Of a DNA stretch of 51,679 nucleotides, positions 1 to 8,536 are shown piece after piece (the stretch's first letter is position 1; the number at the start of each line of letters is the position of its first letter). The stretch spans positions 1 through 51,679 of the forward strand of contig NZ_JAHNZO010000044.1 in assembly GCF_018998565.1 (NCBI RefSeq). Direction: 5' to 3'. A model generated the notes under the pieces. That model had not been told where the DNA came from. It searched no databases and worked only from the letters and a program-made list of their open reading frames with translations. This stretch comes from Paenibacillus oleatilyticus. Lineage in GTDB: Bacteria > Bacillota > Bacilli > Paenibacillales > NBRC-103111. The position numbers and the translations under genes are program-made.

Positions 1-2
1 GC

Positions 3-1073
3 GAGGCGCTGCGGGGCACCGCCGCGGGCTTTGCCGCGGAGGCGGCCGCGCTGCTCGGCGAAGCGGCCGGCCGGGAGCCCGGCCCGGCACTGAAAGCATG
101 GCAGGCCGCCCGCGACCGGCAGCTCGCGCGGCTGGAGCAGCTTGCGCGGGATGGCCGGCAGCATGCCGAGCTGAGCCGCCAGTCTGCGCTGCTGTTGCAG
201 CAGTTCGAGCGCACGGCCGCGAAGCGGCAGGAACTGCTCGACGCCGCACGGGCGGACGGGGAAGAGAGGCTGCGGCATCTCCATCGCCAATACCTTCGCC
301 GTCAGGAGCTGCTGGGGGAGCTGAGACAGGATGAGCTTGCCATCCGGACGCTGGTAGGGGAAGCGGGGATGAAGTCGCTCGACGAGAAGCTTGCGGGCGT
401 CACCGGAGGAGAGCTGGACGAAGAACGGAGGCGTCTGTCGGAACAGCGGGATGAACTCCGGGAGCGGCTGGAAGCGTGCCGGGAGGCGAAAAGCCGCAAA
501 CGGTTCGAAATCGAACGGCTGACCGAAGGCGGAGATCATGCGGACAAGCTGCAGCAGGCGGAGGAGCGCCGCACCGAGCTGAGGCGTTTGATGAAGCGCT
601 GGGCGGTAGTTTCCATGTGCGGAACGCTGTTCGCCCAGACGAAACGATTGTACGAACACGAAAAACAGCCCTCCGTCATGCAGAGGGCTTCCCGGTACTT
701 CGAAAAGATGACATCCGGCCGATTCACGCGGATGATTGCGCCGCTCGGCGAGCAGCGCGTACTGGCGGAGAGGGCGAACGGCGAGCTGCTGGATGCGTCC
801 GCGCTCAGCCGGGGGACGGCCGAGCAGATGTACTTGTGCATCCGCTTCGCGCTTGCGGACGAATACGCGGCGTCCGGAGTCCGGTTGCCGCTCGTGATTG
901 ACGATTTGTTCGTGAATTTCGACGACGAGCGGCTCGGATACGGCATGGAGCTGCTGCAAACGGTGGCCGAGGGCCGACAGCTGCTGCTGTTTACGTGCCA
1001 CAAGCACGTGCTGGATGCGTATGTTTCGCGTTTTTCCGCGGCATCCGTCCGGCATTTAAGCCGCAAGACGTAA
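3..1073 (+). CDS. YhaN/SbcC-like AAA ATPase, C-terminal part
   Basis: The reading frame is open from the window edge to a TAA at 1071-1073, so only the C-terminal part of the gene is here. The first half is Arg/Glu/Leu-rich coiled coil. The end holds an ABC/SMC-type ATPase lobe: a signature-like segment LSRGTAEQ, a Walker B segment LPLVIDDLFVNFD and an H-loop region LLLFTCHKH. This arrangement fits the YhaN family, which is related to SbcC/Rad50 and usually pairs with the nuclease YhaO; the partner would lie outside the window. The gene converges on the EamA gene and overlaps it by 18 bp. The family call is firm for an SMC-like ATPase and less firm for YhaN itself. Confidence 0.8.
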   Translation, partial: EALRGTAAGFAAEAAALLGEAAGREPGPALKAWQAARDRQLARLEQLARDGRQHAELSRQSALLLQQFERTAAKRQELLDAARADGEERLRHLHRQYLRRQELLGELRQDELAIRTLVGEAGMKSLDEKLAGVTGGELDEERRRLSEQRDELRERLEACREAKSRKRFEIERLTEGGDHADKLQQAEERRTELRRLMKRWAVVSMCGTLFAQTKRLYEHEKQPSVMQRASRYFEKMTSGRFTRMIAPLGEQRVLAERANGELLDASALSRGTAEQMYLCIRFALADEYAASGVRLPLVIDDLFVNFDDERLGYGMELLQTVAEGRQLLLFTCHKHVLDAYVSRFSAASVRHLSRKT

Positions 1074-2030
1074 TACAATAATGCCGATCAAGGCAAGCAA
1101 AAGGCCGCCCGATTCGAGGCGGCTGAATTTTTCTTTCAGGCCGAAGCGGGCATAGAAGAGCACGAGTACGACGTTCATCGCGATGACGACGGAGACAAGT
1201 CCGGTGACGCCGGCGGCGAACGCCGGCATGGCAAGGATCATGCCGCAGACGTTGGTAATGCCGACGAACATGCCCCAGATTAAGGTCCGGCCGGAGGACC
1301 ACCCGCGGGCTATCGCTGGAGCAGGTCCGCTTCCAACTGCAACCGCAGAAGCAGCCGCGGGGACCGGGCTGTCGGGCGCCTCCTCCATTCCTGCGGCCGC
1401 TTCTTCGCGCCCGGCCCGGAGCGCCGCCCGGGCGAAGGCCTCTTGCTTCCGGCCAAGCAGCCAAGCGGCGGCAAACAGCAGTGAACCGGTGCCGTACATC
1501 AAAGCCAACGTCGGCAAGGTGGCGGCGCCGATGAGCGTCGCCTGCTTGGACGAGAGGTCGGTCAAGCCGAAGAACAGCATCGTTATCACGCCCCAGTGCG
1601 CGCCCTGCAAATTTTTGAGCGAAATGTCGTTGGAGTAGCGGATCATCAAAATCCCGGCCACGATCACGACAAAGGCGGCGAGCTGCGACGAATTGAGCTT
1701 CTCGCCCCACAGCACGTACGCGAACAGCACGACCACGACCGGTGGAAGCCCGGTGAACATGGCAACCAGCGACGCTTTGCCGACGGAATACCCTTTATAC
1801 ATCGCAGCATTGGAAACAAACGAAAACAGCCCGAGCAGCGTACCGATCCACACGGGCTTCGTCCAGGCTTGTCCGGTGAACGCCGCCGCAACAAGCGCAA
1901 TCAGCGTGCCGGACGCATAGACGCCCAGCAGCAGCAGGTTCCGGTTGATCGGACGCTGCGACGTCCATTGATATAAGATACCCCTCAGCCCGAAGCAAAG
2001 CGCCGAGGCGGCCGCAAACAAAAACCACAT
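1056..2030 (-). CDS. EamA/DMT-family membrane transporter
   Basis: A hydrophobic protein of about 324 residues with ten predicted membrane segments in two EamA-like halves, as in drug/metabolite exporters. An Ala/Gly/Pro-rich hydrophilic loop of about 50 residues separates the halves, longer than usual for the family. The start at 2030 is preferred because GGGAGA lies 10 nt upstream of ATG; an upstream in-frame ATG at 2093 has no such site. It lies 64 nt downstream of an SDR gene on the same strand and may be cotranscribed with it. The substrate cannot be predicted. Confidence 0.85.
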   Translation of the reverse strand: MWFLFAAASALCFGLRGILYQWTSQRPINRNLLLLGVYASGTLIALVAAAFTGQAWTKPVWIGTLLGLFSFVSNAAMYKGYSVGKASLVAMFTGLPPVVVVLFAYVLWGEKLNSSQLAAFVVIVAGILMIRYSNDISLKNLQGAHWGVITMLFFGLTDLSSKQATLIGAATLPTLALMYGTGSLLFAAAWLLGRKQEAFARAALRAGREEAAAGMEEAPDSPVPAAASAVAVGSGPAPAIARGWSSGRTLIWGMFVGITNVCGMILAMPAFAAGVTGLVSVVIAMNVVLVLFYARFGLKEKFSRLESGGLLLALIGIIVLRLAA

Positions 2031-2094
2031 GATGTCTGATTCTCCCGTCGTAAGTACAGTTTCTTCCACTTTTTTCTCTAACCCTGGATGCAAT

Positions 2095-2856
2095 CTACTC
2101 TTCGTAAATCATTTTTACGGTCATGCCGCCGTCGACCACAAGATTTTGTCCCGTTACGAACCCGGCCCCGTTCCCGGCCAAATAAAGGCATGCCGCCGCG
2201 ATATCCGCCGGGGTTCCGACACGTCCGGCCGGATGCTGCAGGCGGTCACGTTCGCTGTGTACGGGGTGGCGACGATTGGAAGCTTTTTGCCAGTCGGCGG
2301 TCTCAATCCAGCCGGGGCTTACGGCATTCACGCGGATACCGTACGGACCGAGGCTGACGGCCATCGCATGCGTGAGCGCCAACAGACCGCCTTTGGAAGC
2401 GGAATACGCCTCGGTGCCCGCTTCCGACATCAGTGCGCGTGTGGAGGCGATATTCAGAATGACGCCGCCGCCCTGCCGCTTCATCGCGCGGGCCGCCTGC
2501 TGAGAGCAGACGAACGTACCGCGCAGGTTTACGTTGATCACCCGGTCGAACGACTCCAGCGGCAGCTCCAGCATCGGGCCGTTCATCCCGATCCCGGCGT
2601 TGTTCACGAGCACGTCGATCCGCCCGAAATCGTCCAGCATCAGCTTGAACCATCGCTGCACTTCGGTTTCCTCCGCCACGTCCACGGGCAGAAACATCCC
2701 TTTGCCACCGAGACTGCGGACCTGCTCCATCAGCTCCATGCGCGCTTCCTTATCCGTATCGGCAACGGACACCTCATAACCGGCCTTCACGAATTCCAGT
2801 GCGACCGCTTTGCCGATTCCTTGCGCGCCGCCCGTAACGGCAGCTACCTTCCGCAT
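2095..2856 (-). CDS. SDR-family NAD(P)-dependent oxidoreductase
   Basis: A classical short-chain dehydrogenase of 253 residues. The N-terminal cofactor motif TGGAQGIG, the NNAG motif, the catalytic Ser in NIAST and the YSASK active-site pair are all present, as is the C-terminal GQNLVVDGG typical of glucose/3-oxoacyl-ACP reductase-like members. GGAGGTGAAC precedes the ATG. The segment between the YxxxK region and the C-terminal motif (SNRRHPVHSERDRL) is the substrate loop and looks divergent. The substrate is unknown. Confidence 0.88.
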   Translation of the reverse strand: MRKVAAVTGGAQGIGKAVALEFVKAGYEVSVADTDKEARMELMEQVRSLGGKGMFLPVDVAEETEVQRWFKLMLDDFGRIDVLVNNAGIGMNGPMLELPLESFDRVINVNLRGTFVCSQQAARAMKRQGGGVILNIASTRALMSEAGTEAYSASKGGLLALTHAMAVSLGPYGIRVNAVSPGWIETADWQKASNRRHPVHSERDRLQHPAGRVGTPADIAAACLYLAGNGAGFVTGQNLVVDGGMTVKMIYEE

Positions 2857-3060
2857 ATGTTCACCTCCGTAAGAAGAAGCTTTTCTTATACCATATAATT
2901 TGCCATGATCCTGGTCAAAAGTACATCTATTAAAAAAATGCGTACATATCGCGAATGCTCATCATTTTACACGGGAGTACAAAATGGCATAGCCTGTATT
3001 CTCAGGAAGCTATATAATAAGCAAAGATAAAGTAAAGCCATTGGAAACGGAGGTACGCGG

Positions 3061-3348
3061 GTGAAGCCTGAAGAGCGCGAACCGCGCGAAATGACATACC
3101 GGATCGGCTGGAAGCGAGGCACCATCGTTCCGAACGGGCAACGCTCTCCGGCAGCGGCATCCGGACATCCAACAGACATGTCCATTATAGGGGAATCCCG
3201 CATGCAGAGGTGGAATCGCAGCTATCTGTGGCGCAAGGCGCCTTCGCCGGGCCTTCGGACGCTGCAAGTCGCCGTATTTGCGATGCCGGTTCTGCTGTTT
3301 GCGTTGTTTCTATGGATGGCATACGAGCTTGCACAGCATGCCCGATAA
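3061..3348 (+). CDS. small single-span membrane protein, unknown
   Basis: A GTG start at 3061 is supported by GGAGGT six bases upstream. A possible alternative ATG at 3202 also has a purine-rich site and would leave a 49-residue protein. The C-terminal part has one strongly hydrophobic segment (VAVFAMPVLLFALFLWMAYE); the N-terminal half is charged and low in hydrophobicity. A TATAAT at 3013-3018 could be its -10 element, but no good -35 is seen. It sits 25 nt before another membrane protein and could be cotranscribed. I do not recognise a family. Confidence 0.55.
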   Translation: MKPEEREPREMTYRIGWKRGTIVPNGQRSPAAASGHPTDMSIIGESRMQRWNRSYLWRKAPSPGLRTLQVAVFAMPVLLFALFLWMAYELAQHAR

Positions 3349-3373
3349 GAAGAAATACACGAGGTGTTGACAC

Positions 3374-3859
3374 ATGATGATGACGATGCTTGCCTGGCTC
3401 GGCGGGGCTATTGGGCTTGTCGTGACGGGATCGGCCGTTTTGCTGGCCTGGACCGTCTATTCGCGGGCCCAAGCCGAAGCCCTGCCTTCAGCCGCCCCGG
3501 AGGGAGCCGCTGCCCAGACGGAAGAACGCCCGGAAGACCGGCCATCTTTATCCGCTGCTTTGGTCCGGCAGGCCGGCCCGCATTTAGCGCGTTGGACGTT
3601 TTTCGATTATGCGCTGCTTGTATTGTTTGCGGTCGGCAGCTTGTTTTTGTTCACGGATCTGCTTGCCGTCCTGCGGGATGCGGAGCAATACCCGCCTTAT
3701 CATTTCGCATATTTGCTGTGCGGTTTTGTCTTTACGCTGGCCGGCATGCTTATGATGCTCGTCCGGCTCGCGCTGACGATTGCGTCAATTCGTTCCGAAC
3801 GGCCGCTGCCTGCGCCAGATCATCAGGATCATCCAGGCCATGCTGAGCAGGCCCAGTAA
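3374..3859 (+). CDS. hypothetical membrane protein, three predicted spans
   Basis: A 161-residue protein with an N-terminal hydrophobic segment, a hydrophilic Ala/Glu-rich stretch, two further membrane spans around residues 75-135, and a polar His/Gln-rich tail. GAGGTG precedes the start. The last 75 bases overlap the 3' end of the convergent ykvI-like gene, so the tail is encoded antisense to that gene. It follows a small one-span protein on the same strand. No family recognised. Confidence 0.55.
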   Translation: MMMTMLAWLGGAIGLVVTGSAVLLAWTVYSRAQAEALPSAAPEGAAAQTEERPEDRPSLSAALVRQAGPHLARWTFFDYALLVLFAVGSLFLFTDLLAVLRDAEQYPPYHFAYLLCGFVFTLAGMLMMLVRLALTIASIRSERPLPAPDHQDHPGHAEQAQ

Positions 3860-4831
3860 CGGATAGAGCGACGAGAGCAGCGTTTTGAAGCCGATGTGAC
3901 TCACCACATAGCAGAGCACAAGAAGGAGCGGCACGATGATCTGATAAGACAAGGAGCTCCGCTGCTCGATCTGCAGCGCCAAACCGTAAACGTCAGCCAG
4001 CAGGGTGGTGAAAATTTCCCCGTAGATCACCAGAATGAACGGAAGCTGCAGCAGCGGACCGAGTCCGTGAATTAAGTGCCCCATCGGGATGTCAAACTGC
4101 GCGATCCCCGGCATTTGGGCGGACAGGGCATAATGACCGGCCAGCAGCATGGCCCCGATGCCGATCCCGCCCCAGACGCCCCCCCAATACAGCACCGACC
4201 GGTCTTCGATCTGAGCCCCAAGCGGCACGAGCACCGCTTGAGCCATCGTCAGGTTGAACGCCGCATAGAGGAGCGGGGCGAACCAAATGCGCTGGGCGGA
4301 ATAATCCGATTCCATGTGAAGCCAATTGCCAGCCCCGGGCGTGTCCCAGGTAATCCAAACGGCAACGCAGCTAAAGCCGATCATAAGCGGGACGATAACG
4401 GAGTTTACGGCCATGATCGCCTTCATCCCCCGGACAAGAAGGACATACGCCAGCAGCAGGGTAAAAAGCAGCCCCGACTGAAGAGGCAGATTCAAATGCT
4501 CGGCAAAAACCGATCCCGCGCCGGCCAACATGACCGTCGATACGCCGAACAGAGCCACCAAAGTGAACAAGCTGACGCCGTTTCCGACGGTTTTTCCGAA
4601 TAACAGCCTGTTGAGATCTTCATAAGACTTGGCGCGGGTATCGTGGGCCAGCTGCATCAGCTTGATGCCCAGCCATATAAACAAGGCGCTGGCGACACCG
4701 ATGGTGAAGGTCGCCATCCAGCCGTAGCGGGTGAAGAACTGGATAATTTCCTGCCCGGTCGCGAACCCGGCGCCTACAACGGTGCCTACATAGGTGAAGC
4801 TGACCTGCAGAATGTTCCCCCATTTTCTCAT
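3785..4831 (-). CDS. ykvI: YkvI-family membrane protein (putative transporter)
   Basis: A 348-residue polytopic protein with about ten membrane segments and the N-terminal GTVVGAGFATGQEI motif, which resembles the unwound first helix of APC-superfamily transporters and is characteristic of the uncharacterised YkvI family. GGGGGA lies upstream of the ATG at 4831. It is transcribed alone and diverges from the dedA-like gene. The substrate is unknown; the Gly-rich first helix suggests a cation-coupled carrier (inference). Confidence 0.8.
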   Translation of the reverse strand: MRKWGNILQVSFTYVGTVVGAGFATGQEIIQFFTRYGWMATFTIGVASALFIWLGIKLMQLAHDTRAKSYEDLNRLLFGKTVGNGVSLFTLVALFGVSTVMLAGAGSVFAEHLNLPLQSGLLFTLLLAYVLLVRGMKAIMAVNSVIVPLMIGFSCVAVWITWDTPGAGNWLHMESDYSAQRIWFAPLLYAAFNLTMAQAVLVPLGAQIEDRSVLYWGGVWGGIGIGAMLLAGHYALSAQMPGIAQFDIPMGHLIHGLGPLLQLPFILVIYGEIFTTLLADVYGLALQIEQRSSLSYQIIVPLLLVLCYVVSHIGFKTLLSSLYPLLGLLSMAWMILMIWRRQRPFGTN

Positions 4832-4951
4832 TCGCTCGCAAGTCCCCCTTCCTGACCGCTTCCTTTATGATACAACGTATGAGAAGGGGCCAAGCCTCAT
4901 GACTTTTGTTTTGTGCCGGACATGCCAAGCTGTCAGGAGGAAAGCTTGTTC

Positions 4952-4980
4952 TTGGGTTAACGGACGAATTCTGATACAAT
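4952..4980 (+). promoter_or_regulatory. sigma-A-type promoter for the dedA-like gene
   Basis: TTGGGT and TACAAT are separated by exactly 17 bp, ending about 55 bp before the dedA-like start codon. Confidence 0.6.
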
Positions 4981-5034
4981 GATAAAGGATTTGACCGATA
5001 TTCGACATGATCTGAAATTATTTGGCTGGAGCGT

Positions 5035-5652
5035 GTGAAGGTGGAGCATCTTTTGCAGATGATTGATCAATACGGGTATATAGCTCTTTATGGATTGCTT
5101 GCGCTCGGCATTGTTGGCATTCCCGTGCCGGATGAAATATTGATGACGACCGTAGGCTCGCTTACGGTAGGACAAGATCCGCTGCTTGATTACGGCACTT
5201 CGCTTGCCGTCTGCTTTAGCGGGTCCATGACAGGCATGCTGATCAGTTATTTTTTAGGCCGGACCGTAGGCAAGCCGTTTCTTTACAAGTACGGAAAATG
5301 GGTCAAGCTAACGCCCGAAAGGCTTGGCGTGGCCGAGGGCTGGTTTCACAAGTATGGCATGTGGGCGGTCTCATTCGGGTACTACGTGCCGGGGGTCCGG
5401 CACTTTACGTGCTACTTGGCCGGCGTCAGCAATGTCGGATTTTGGCGGTATCTCTTTTACGCGGGAGCGGGGGGCCTGGTCTGGTGCTTGTCGTTTCTTA
5501 CCTTGGGGCACGTCATCGGGATTAATGCTCCGCATATCATTGCGGTGGCTCACCGATACATGGGAATCACGATCGCGATCCTTGTCGTTCTTATCGTTAT
5601 CATCGGTTATTTTTATTGGCGGCACCGCAAGCGGGCCGTAACCCGGACATGA
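5035..5652 (+). CDS. DedA/VTT-domain membrane protein
   Basis: A 205-residue DedA-family protein. The N-terminal part has GIPVPDEIL, then a membrane hairpin with a GSMTGMLISYFLGRTVGKP block, and the conserved FGYYVPGVRHFTCYLAGVSN segment, the family's [F/Y]xRxxPxxR-like signature. DedA proteins act in membrane lipid (undecaprenyl phosphate or phosphatidylethanolamine) translocation and proton-force homeostasis. The GTG at 5035 has GGAG about 4 nt upstream; a second GTG lies at 5041. It has its own promoter and ends in a strong terminator, so it is monocistronic. Confidence 0.88.
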   Translation: MKVEHLLQMIDQYGYIALYGLLALGIVGIPVPDEILMTTVGSLTVGQDPLLDYGTSLAVCFSGSMTGMLISYFLGRTVGKPFLYKYGKWVKLTPERLGVAEGWFHKYGMWAVSFGYYVPGVRHFTCYLAGVSNVGFWRYLFYAGAGGLVWCLSFLTLGHVIGINAPHIIAVAHRYMGITIAILVVLIVIIGYFYWRHRKRAVTRT

Positions 5653-5688
5653 AAAAACCTTGACAGGAAGCTCCTGTCAAGGTTTTTT
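5652..5688. terminator. bidirectional intrinsic terminator
   Basis: A perfect stem (ACCTTGACAGG against CCTGTCAAGGT) is flanked by A6 and T6 runs. It can therefore end transcription of the dedA-like gene from the left and of the lipoprotein gene from the right. Confidence 0.92.
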
Positions 5689-5699
5689 GGCATACGATG

Positions 5700-6428
5700 C
5701 TACTCCGCGAACAATTTGATGGAGTTGACCTTTTGCGATTTCGGATCGATATCCAGCTTCAGCACCGCTCCGGTTGCTTTATACGTGAGAACGAAGCTGG
5801 TGTTCGAATCCGGCTTGCCGAGCGATTTGGTAACTTCTTCAACCGGATCGCCGAGCTTGAGGCCGTTCAGGCCCGGATTGACGTCGGCGCTTCGGACATC
5901 GACAAAATGCAGTTGATTCTGCTTGTCGAAGCCGACGAGGAAATCGGTGTAATCGTACACCGTAATCGGATCGGTGTCATCCTCCATGACGAATTGCTCT
6001 TTCGGCTTGCCGAATTTCTCTGTAATTTCCGCGGCGCTCGTTTTGAGCGTCAAGCCCAGCAAGGTCGGCTTGGCCTGCGTATACGGCGACTTGATTTCGA
6101 TCTTCGGCTTCGTTTGCGCATTCGGCTTCGTTGCCGGAGGAGTCTGCTCGCCTTCCCCTTTGTCCTTGTCGCCCTTGTCGGCGCTTGCGAGCGATACTTT
6201 ATCAGCCTGGTTTCCCGCCGGCGTAGCAGGAGTAGGGACAGACGGATTCGTGATCGTCTCGTTCTGAGGCAAGGACGTCTCCGTCGGCGTAACGACCGTC
6301 GATTCCGCTTCCTTTGGCTGCGCAGGCGTCGGAGCCGCCGCATTTTTCGGTTTGCACCCCGTCGTTACCATCATCATGATCATTATAACGGACAAGATTC
6401 CGATGAAGGCTTTCTTTCTGTTCATCAT
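5700..6428 (-). CDS. lipoprotein with a duplicated DUF4309/YjgB-like domain
   Basis: The signal peptide ends in the lipobox VTTGC, so the protein is predicted to be lipid-anchored outside the cell. A Pro/Thr/Glu-rich linker of about 90 residues follows. The C-terminal domain contains two similar blocks, LLGLTLKTSAAEITEKFGKP and LNGLKLGDPVEEVTKSLGKP, an internal repeat like that in DUF4309/YjgB and SmpA/OmlA-like folds. AAGGAAG precedes tandem ATG codons at 6428 and 6425; either may be used. It has its own promoter and shares the terminator with the dedA-like gene. Function unknown. Confidence 0.75.
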   Translation of the reverse strand: MMNRKKAFIGILSVIMIMMMVTTGCKPKNAAAPTPAQPKEAESTVVTPTETSLPQNETITNPSVPTPATPAGNQADKVSLASADKGDKDKGEGEQTPPATKPNAQTKPKIEIKSPYTQAKPTLLGLTLKTSAAEITEKFGKPKEQFVMEDDTDPITVYDYTDFLVGFDKQNQLHFVDVRSADVNPGLNGLKLGDPVEEVTKSLGKPDSNTSFVLTYKATGAVLKLDIDPKSQKVNSIKLFAE

Positions 6429-6470
6429 GAGCTTCCTTTCCGTGTTACAATTTGGCTGTAACCTCTTTAA

Positions 6471-6499
6471 ATCATACCGTGTACCCGGCCTCTTCACAA
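6471..6499 (-). promoter_or_regulatory. promoter for the lipoprotein gene
   Basis: On the minus strand TTGTGA and TATGAT are separated by 17 bp, with the start codon about 45 bp downstream. Confidence 0.55.
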
Positions 6500-6735
6500 A
6501 GAGCAAAAATGCCCAAATCCCCGCCGATTGCTATGAAAATGCGGGAATTTCATTTTCAAAGCTTCATTTCCGTCCGGGCAGACATTCTTTCTTTTGTTAT
6601 ACCCATTAGACGATGTTTCGAAGCAAAAAGTTGCATCTTTGTTTCCAATTCCGTAAAAGATGGTACTTGAAACCTAGTTTGCCGTTATGTTAAGTTTTAC
6701 GGGAACAGGCAAATGAAAGAGCGGAGGCGTGGAGA

Positions 6736-7305
6736 ATGGAATTATTGAAACAAAAGATCAGGGAAGTGGGCGTAATCCTGTCGGATGAGGTGATCAAGCT
6801 GGATGCGATTCTGAACCATGCGATCGATCCGGTATTGACGACGGCCATGGGACGGGAGTTCGCGCGTTTATACCGCGACGAGAAAGTTACGAAAATTTTA
6901 ACGATCGAATCGTCTGGCATACCGATCGCATTCGCAGCCGCACAGGAATTGAACGTTCCGCTTGTATTCGCCCGGCGCAAAAAGTCGCTCAACACGGAAA
7001 CGGAAACGTATTGCGAGCGCGTGCCTTCGTTTACGAAAGGCATTGTCACCGACATTATGGTATCGAAGGAATTTCTGGACGAAAAAGACCGCGTCGTGCT
7101 GATCGACGATTTTATCGCCAACGGCGATGCGGCACGGGGGCTGATCCGGATCATTCGCCGTTCGGGAGCGACGCTGCTCGGTCTTGGAATCGCCGTGGAA
7201 AAATCGTTTCAAGCTGGCGGACGCACGATCCGCGAGTCGGGAATACGGGTGGAGTCGCTTGTGAAGATCGCTTCGCTTGCCGGCGGGGAAATCCGGTTCG
7301 AATAG
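6736..7305 (+). CDS. xpt: xanthine phosphoribosyltransferase
   Basis: A 189-residue type I phosphoribosyltransferase that converts xanthine and PRPP to XMP in purine salvage. The PRPP loop VVLIDDFIANGDAARG lies at residues 120-135, and the N-terminal MELLKQKIREVG and the LTIESSGIPIAF segment match Bacillus Xpt. Length is normal. Unlike B. subtilis xpt, no guanine riboswitch is evident in the roughly 200 bases upstream and no permease gene follows, so it looks monocistronic and perhaps differently controlled. Confidence 0.94.
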   Translation: MELLKQKIREVGVILSDEVIKLDAILNHAIDPVLTTAMGREFARLYRDEKVTKILTIESSGIPIAFAAAQELNVPLVFARRKKSLNTETETYCERVPSFTKGIVTDIMVSKEFLDEKDRVVLIDDFIANGDAARGLIRIIRRSGATLLGLGIAVEKSFQAGGRTIRESGIRVESLVKIASLAGGEIRFE

Positions 7306-7443
7306 CAACATTTGTCTCGGCTTTCTGAACACTAAGCCTTCCATCTGTCCGCTTTTTCCTTTATAATGGATCGTAGGCTGAAAAGTATGAAGTTTGCTCT
7401 TCGGCCAGTTGGCGAATGACAAAGATGGGGAGGTGCTACTTGC

Positions 7444-7767
7444 ATGGGGAAAGAAATTCCGGCAGATTTTTTCGTGACCAAATTGAATGAGGCGAAAGTA
7501 CACTTCGAACGTGCCCTAGATTGTAAACATACGGATTTTGATGATCTGTATCCCTATATGATTGAGCATCCTCAATTTTTTTGGTACAAACGCTATGTGG
7601 CTTGGTCCGAGCTGCTGACCGTCGTGAAGCTTTGCAAAGAGCTCGACGTCGAGTGGGAACAGCAATTCTCGCAGCAGCAAGTGGACTACATCAACAAACG
7701 CGTCATGTCCAGCAAAGTGCTCGATTATTGGTTCGAAACTAACGATACCAGAGAGCATGTAGGATAA
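7444..7767 (+). CDS. conserved small hypothetical protein
   Basis: A 107-residue soluble protein rich in aromatic and charged residues (HPQFFWYKRYVAWSELL). GGGAGGTG precedes the ATG. It has no signal peptide or membrane span, stands alone and ends before a good intrinsic terminator. Not assigned to a family. Confidence 0.7.
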   Translation: MGKEIPADFFVTKLNEAKVHFERALDCKHTDFDDLYPYMIEHPQFFWYKRYVAWSELLTVVKLCKELDVEWEQQFSQQQVDYINKRVMSSKVLDYWFETNDTREHVG

Positions 7768-7788
7768 CGTTGTCCCTAATTATAAATC

Positions 7789-7828
7789 GAACCTGTACCG
7801 GGCTTGCGTCCGCAGTACAGGTTCTTTT
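7789..7828 (+). terminator. intrinsic terminator
   Basis: The ten-base arms GAACCTGTAC and GTACAGGTTC enclose a 16-nt loop and are followed by a T-rich run. It ends the 107-residue hypothetical gene. Confidence 0.8.
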
Positions 7829-7863
7829 GTTTGTGAATCGGATTGCCTGCTGGGTGCCCGTTA

Positions 7864-8178
7864 TTATTGGGGCAGCACATTCATCGCTTCAATATGCTTT
7901 CTCGTATCTGGTGTGCCGAGCTCGTGCAGCATCCGGTAGATCTCCGTCAAATTCCAGTCGTACGCGTCGTTTTCTTTATCCGCGTGGTATTCCCGGTAAG
8001 GAATCATCGCCCGCACCGCCGTGTCCTCTTCGTTCATGGCAAGCTCCTCGAATATTTCCTGTAGCTTGTCGACTTCCTCTTCCGTTGCTTGTATTTCAAA
8101 CTCGAAGTTGCCGGTCACATCTTCCGGCTCCAGAATTTCGCCGCTTCCGACGGCAATATAGTACGTTTTCTTTTCCAT
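7864..8178 (-). CDS. conserved small hypothetical protein
   Basis: A 104-residue acidic soluble protein starting MEKKTYYIAVGSGEIL. Alternating hydrophobic and acidic segments (FEIQATEEEVDKLQEIFEEL) suggest a compact alpha/beta fold. GAGGAG lies about 9 nt before the ATG. It converges on the upstream small gene and diverges from the cbiZ pair. I do not recognise a function. Confidence 0.65.
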   Translation of the reverse strand: MEKKTYYIAVGSGEILEPEDVTGNFEFEIQATEEEVDKLQEIFEELAMNEEDTAVRAMIPYREYHADKENDAYDWNLTEIYRMLHELGTPDTRKHIEAMNVLPQ

Positions 8179-8308
8179 GACGTATCCGCTCCTCTTATCC
8201 GTACACCTCGCTGACGCTGTTTATTGTATCCCCCAAATGATGTATTCTTATTACATAACCGACTGAAAAGGCAAGCTTGATTTTCAAAGGAGAATTGGGG
8301 GGAATACC

Positions 8309-8536
8309 GTGATTTCGGACGAACAATTGGACAAATACCGGGTCGAGGGGACGCTGCTGCGCATTGTGCGCGATGCGGACAAGACGAACGATGTGAAAGG
8401 CATCGTAGTCGCTTGGGACGATGATACGGTCATGATCCGCAAGCAAAACCGCCGTATCGTCAAGCTGGATCGCAGCTACCATTTTCAGCCTTTCCAGGAG
8501 CCGCGCATCGAGCTGTTTGAGGGGGAGCTGTCATGA
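8309..8536 (+). CDS. small hypothetical protein coupled to cbiZ-like gene
   Basis: A 75-residue soluble protein with a GTG start behind GGGGGGAAT. The predicted content is mainly beta strand (GIVVAWDDDTVMIRKQNRRIVKLD), resembling a small SH3- or KOW-like barrel (inference). Its stop codon overlaps the start of the next gene as ATGA, so the two are probably translationally coupled. Confidence 0.7.
   Translation: MISDEQLDKYRVEGTLLRIVRDADKTNDVKGIVVAWDDDTVMIRKQNRRIVKLDRSYHFQPFQEPRIELFEGELS

Noticed and set aside
2029..2898. 289-codon plus-strand frame opposite the SDR gene
   Set aside because: The SDR protein has all catalytic motifs; this frame is a compositional shadow.
6537..6735. Possible guanine riboswitch upstream of xpt
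   Set aside because: The expected purine-riboswitch core and loop sequences were not found by eye in this region.
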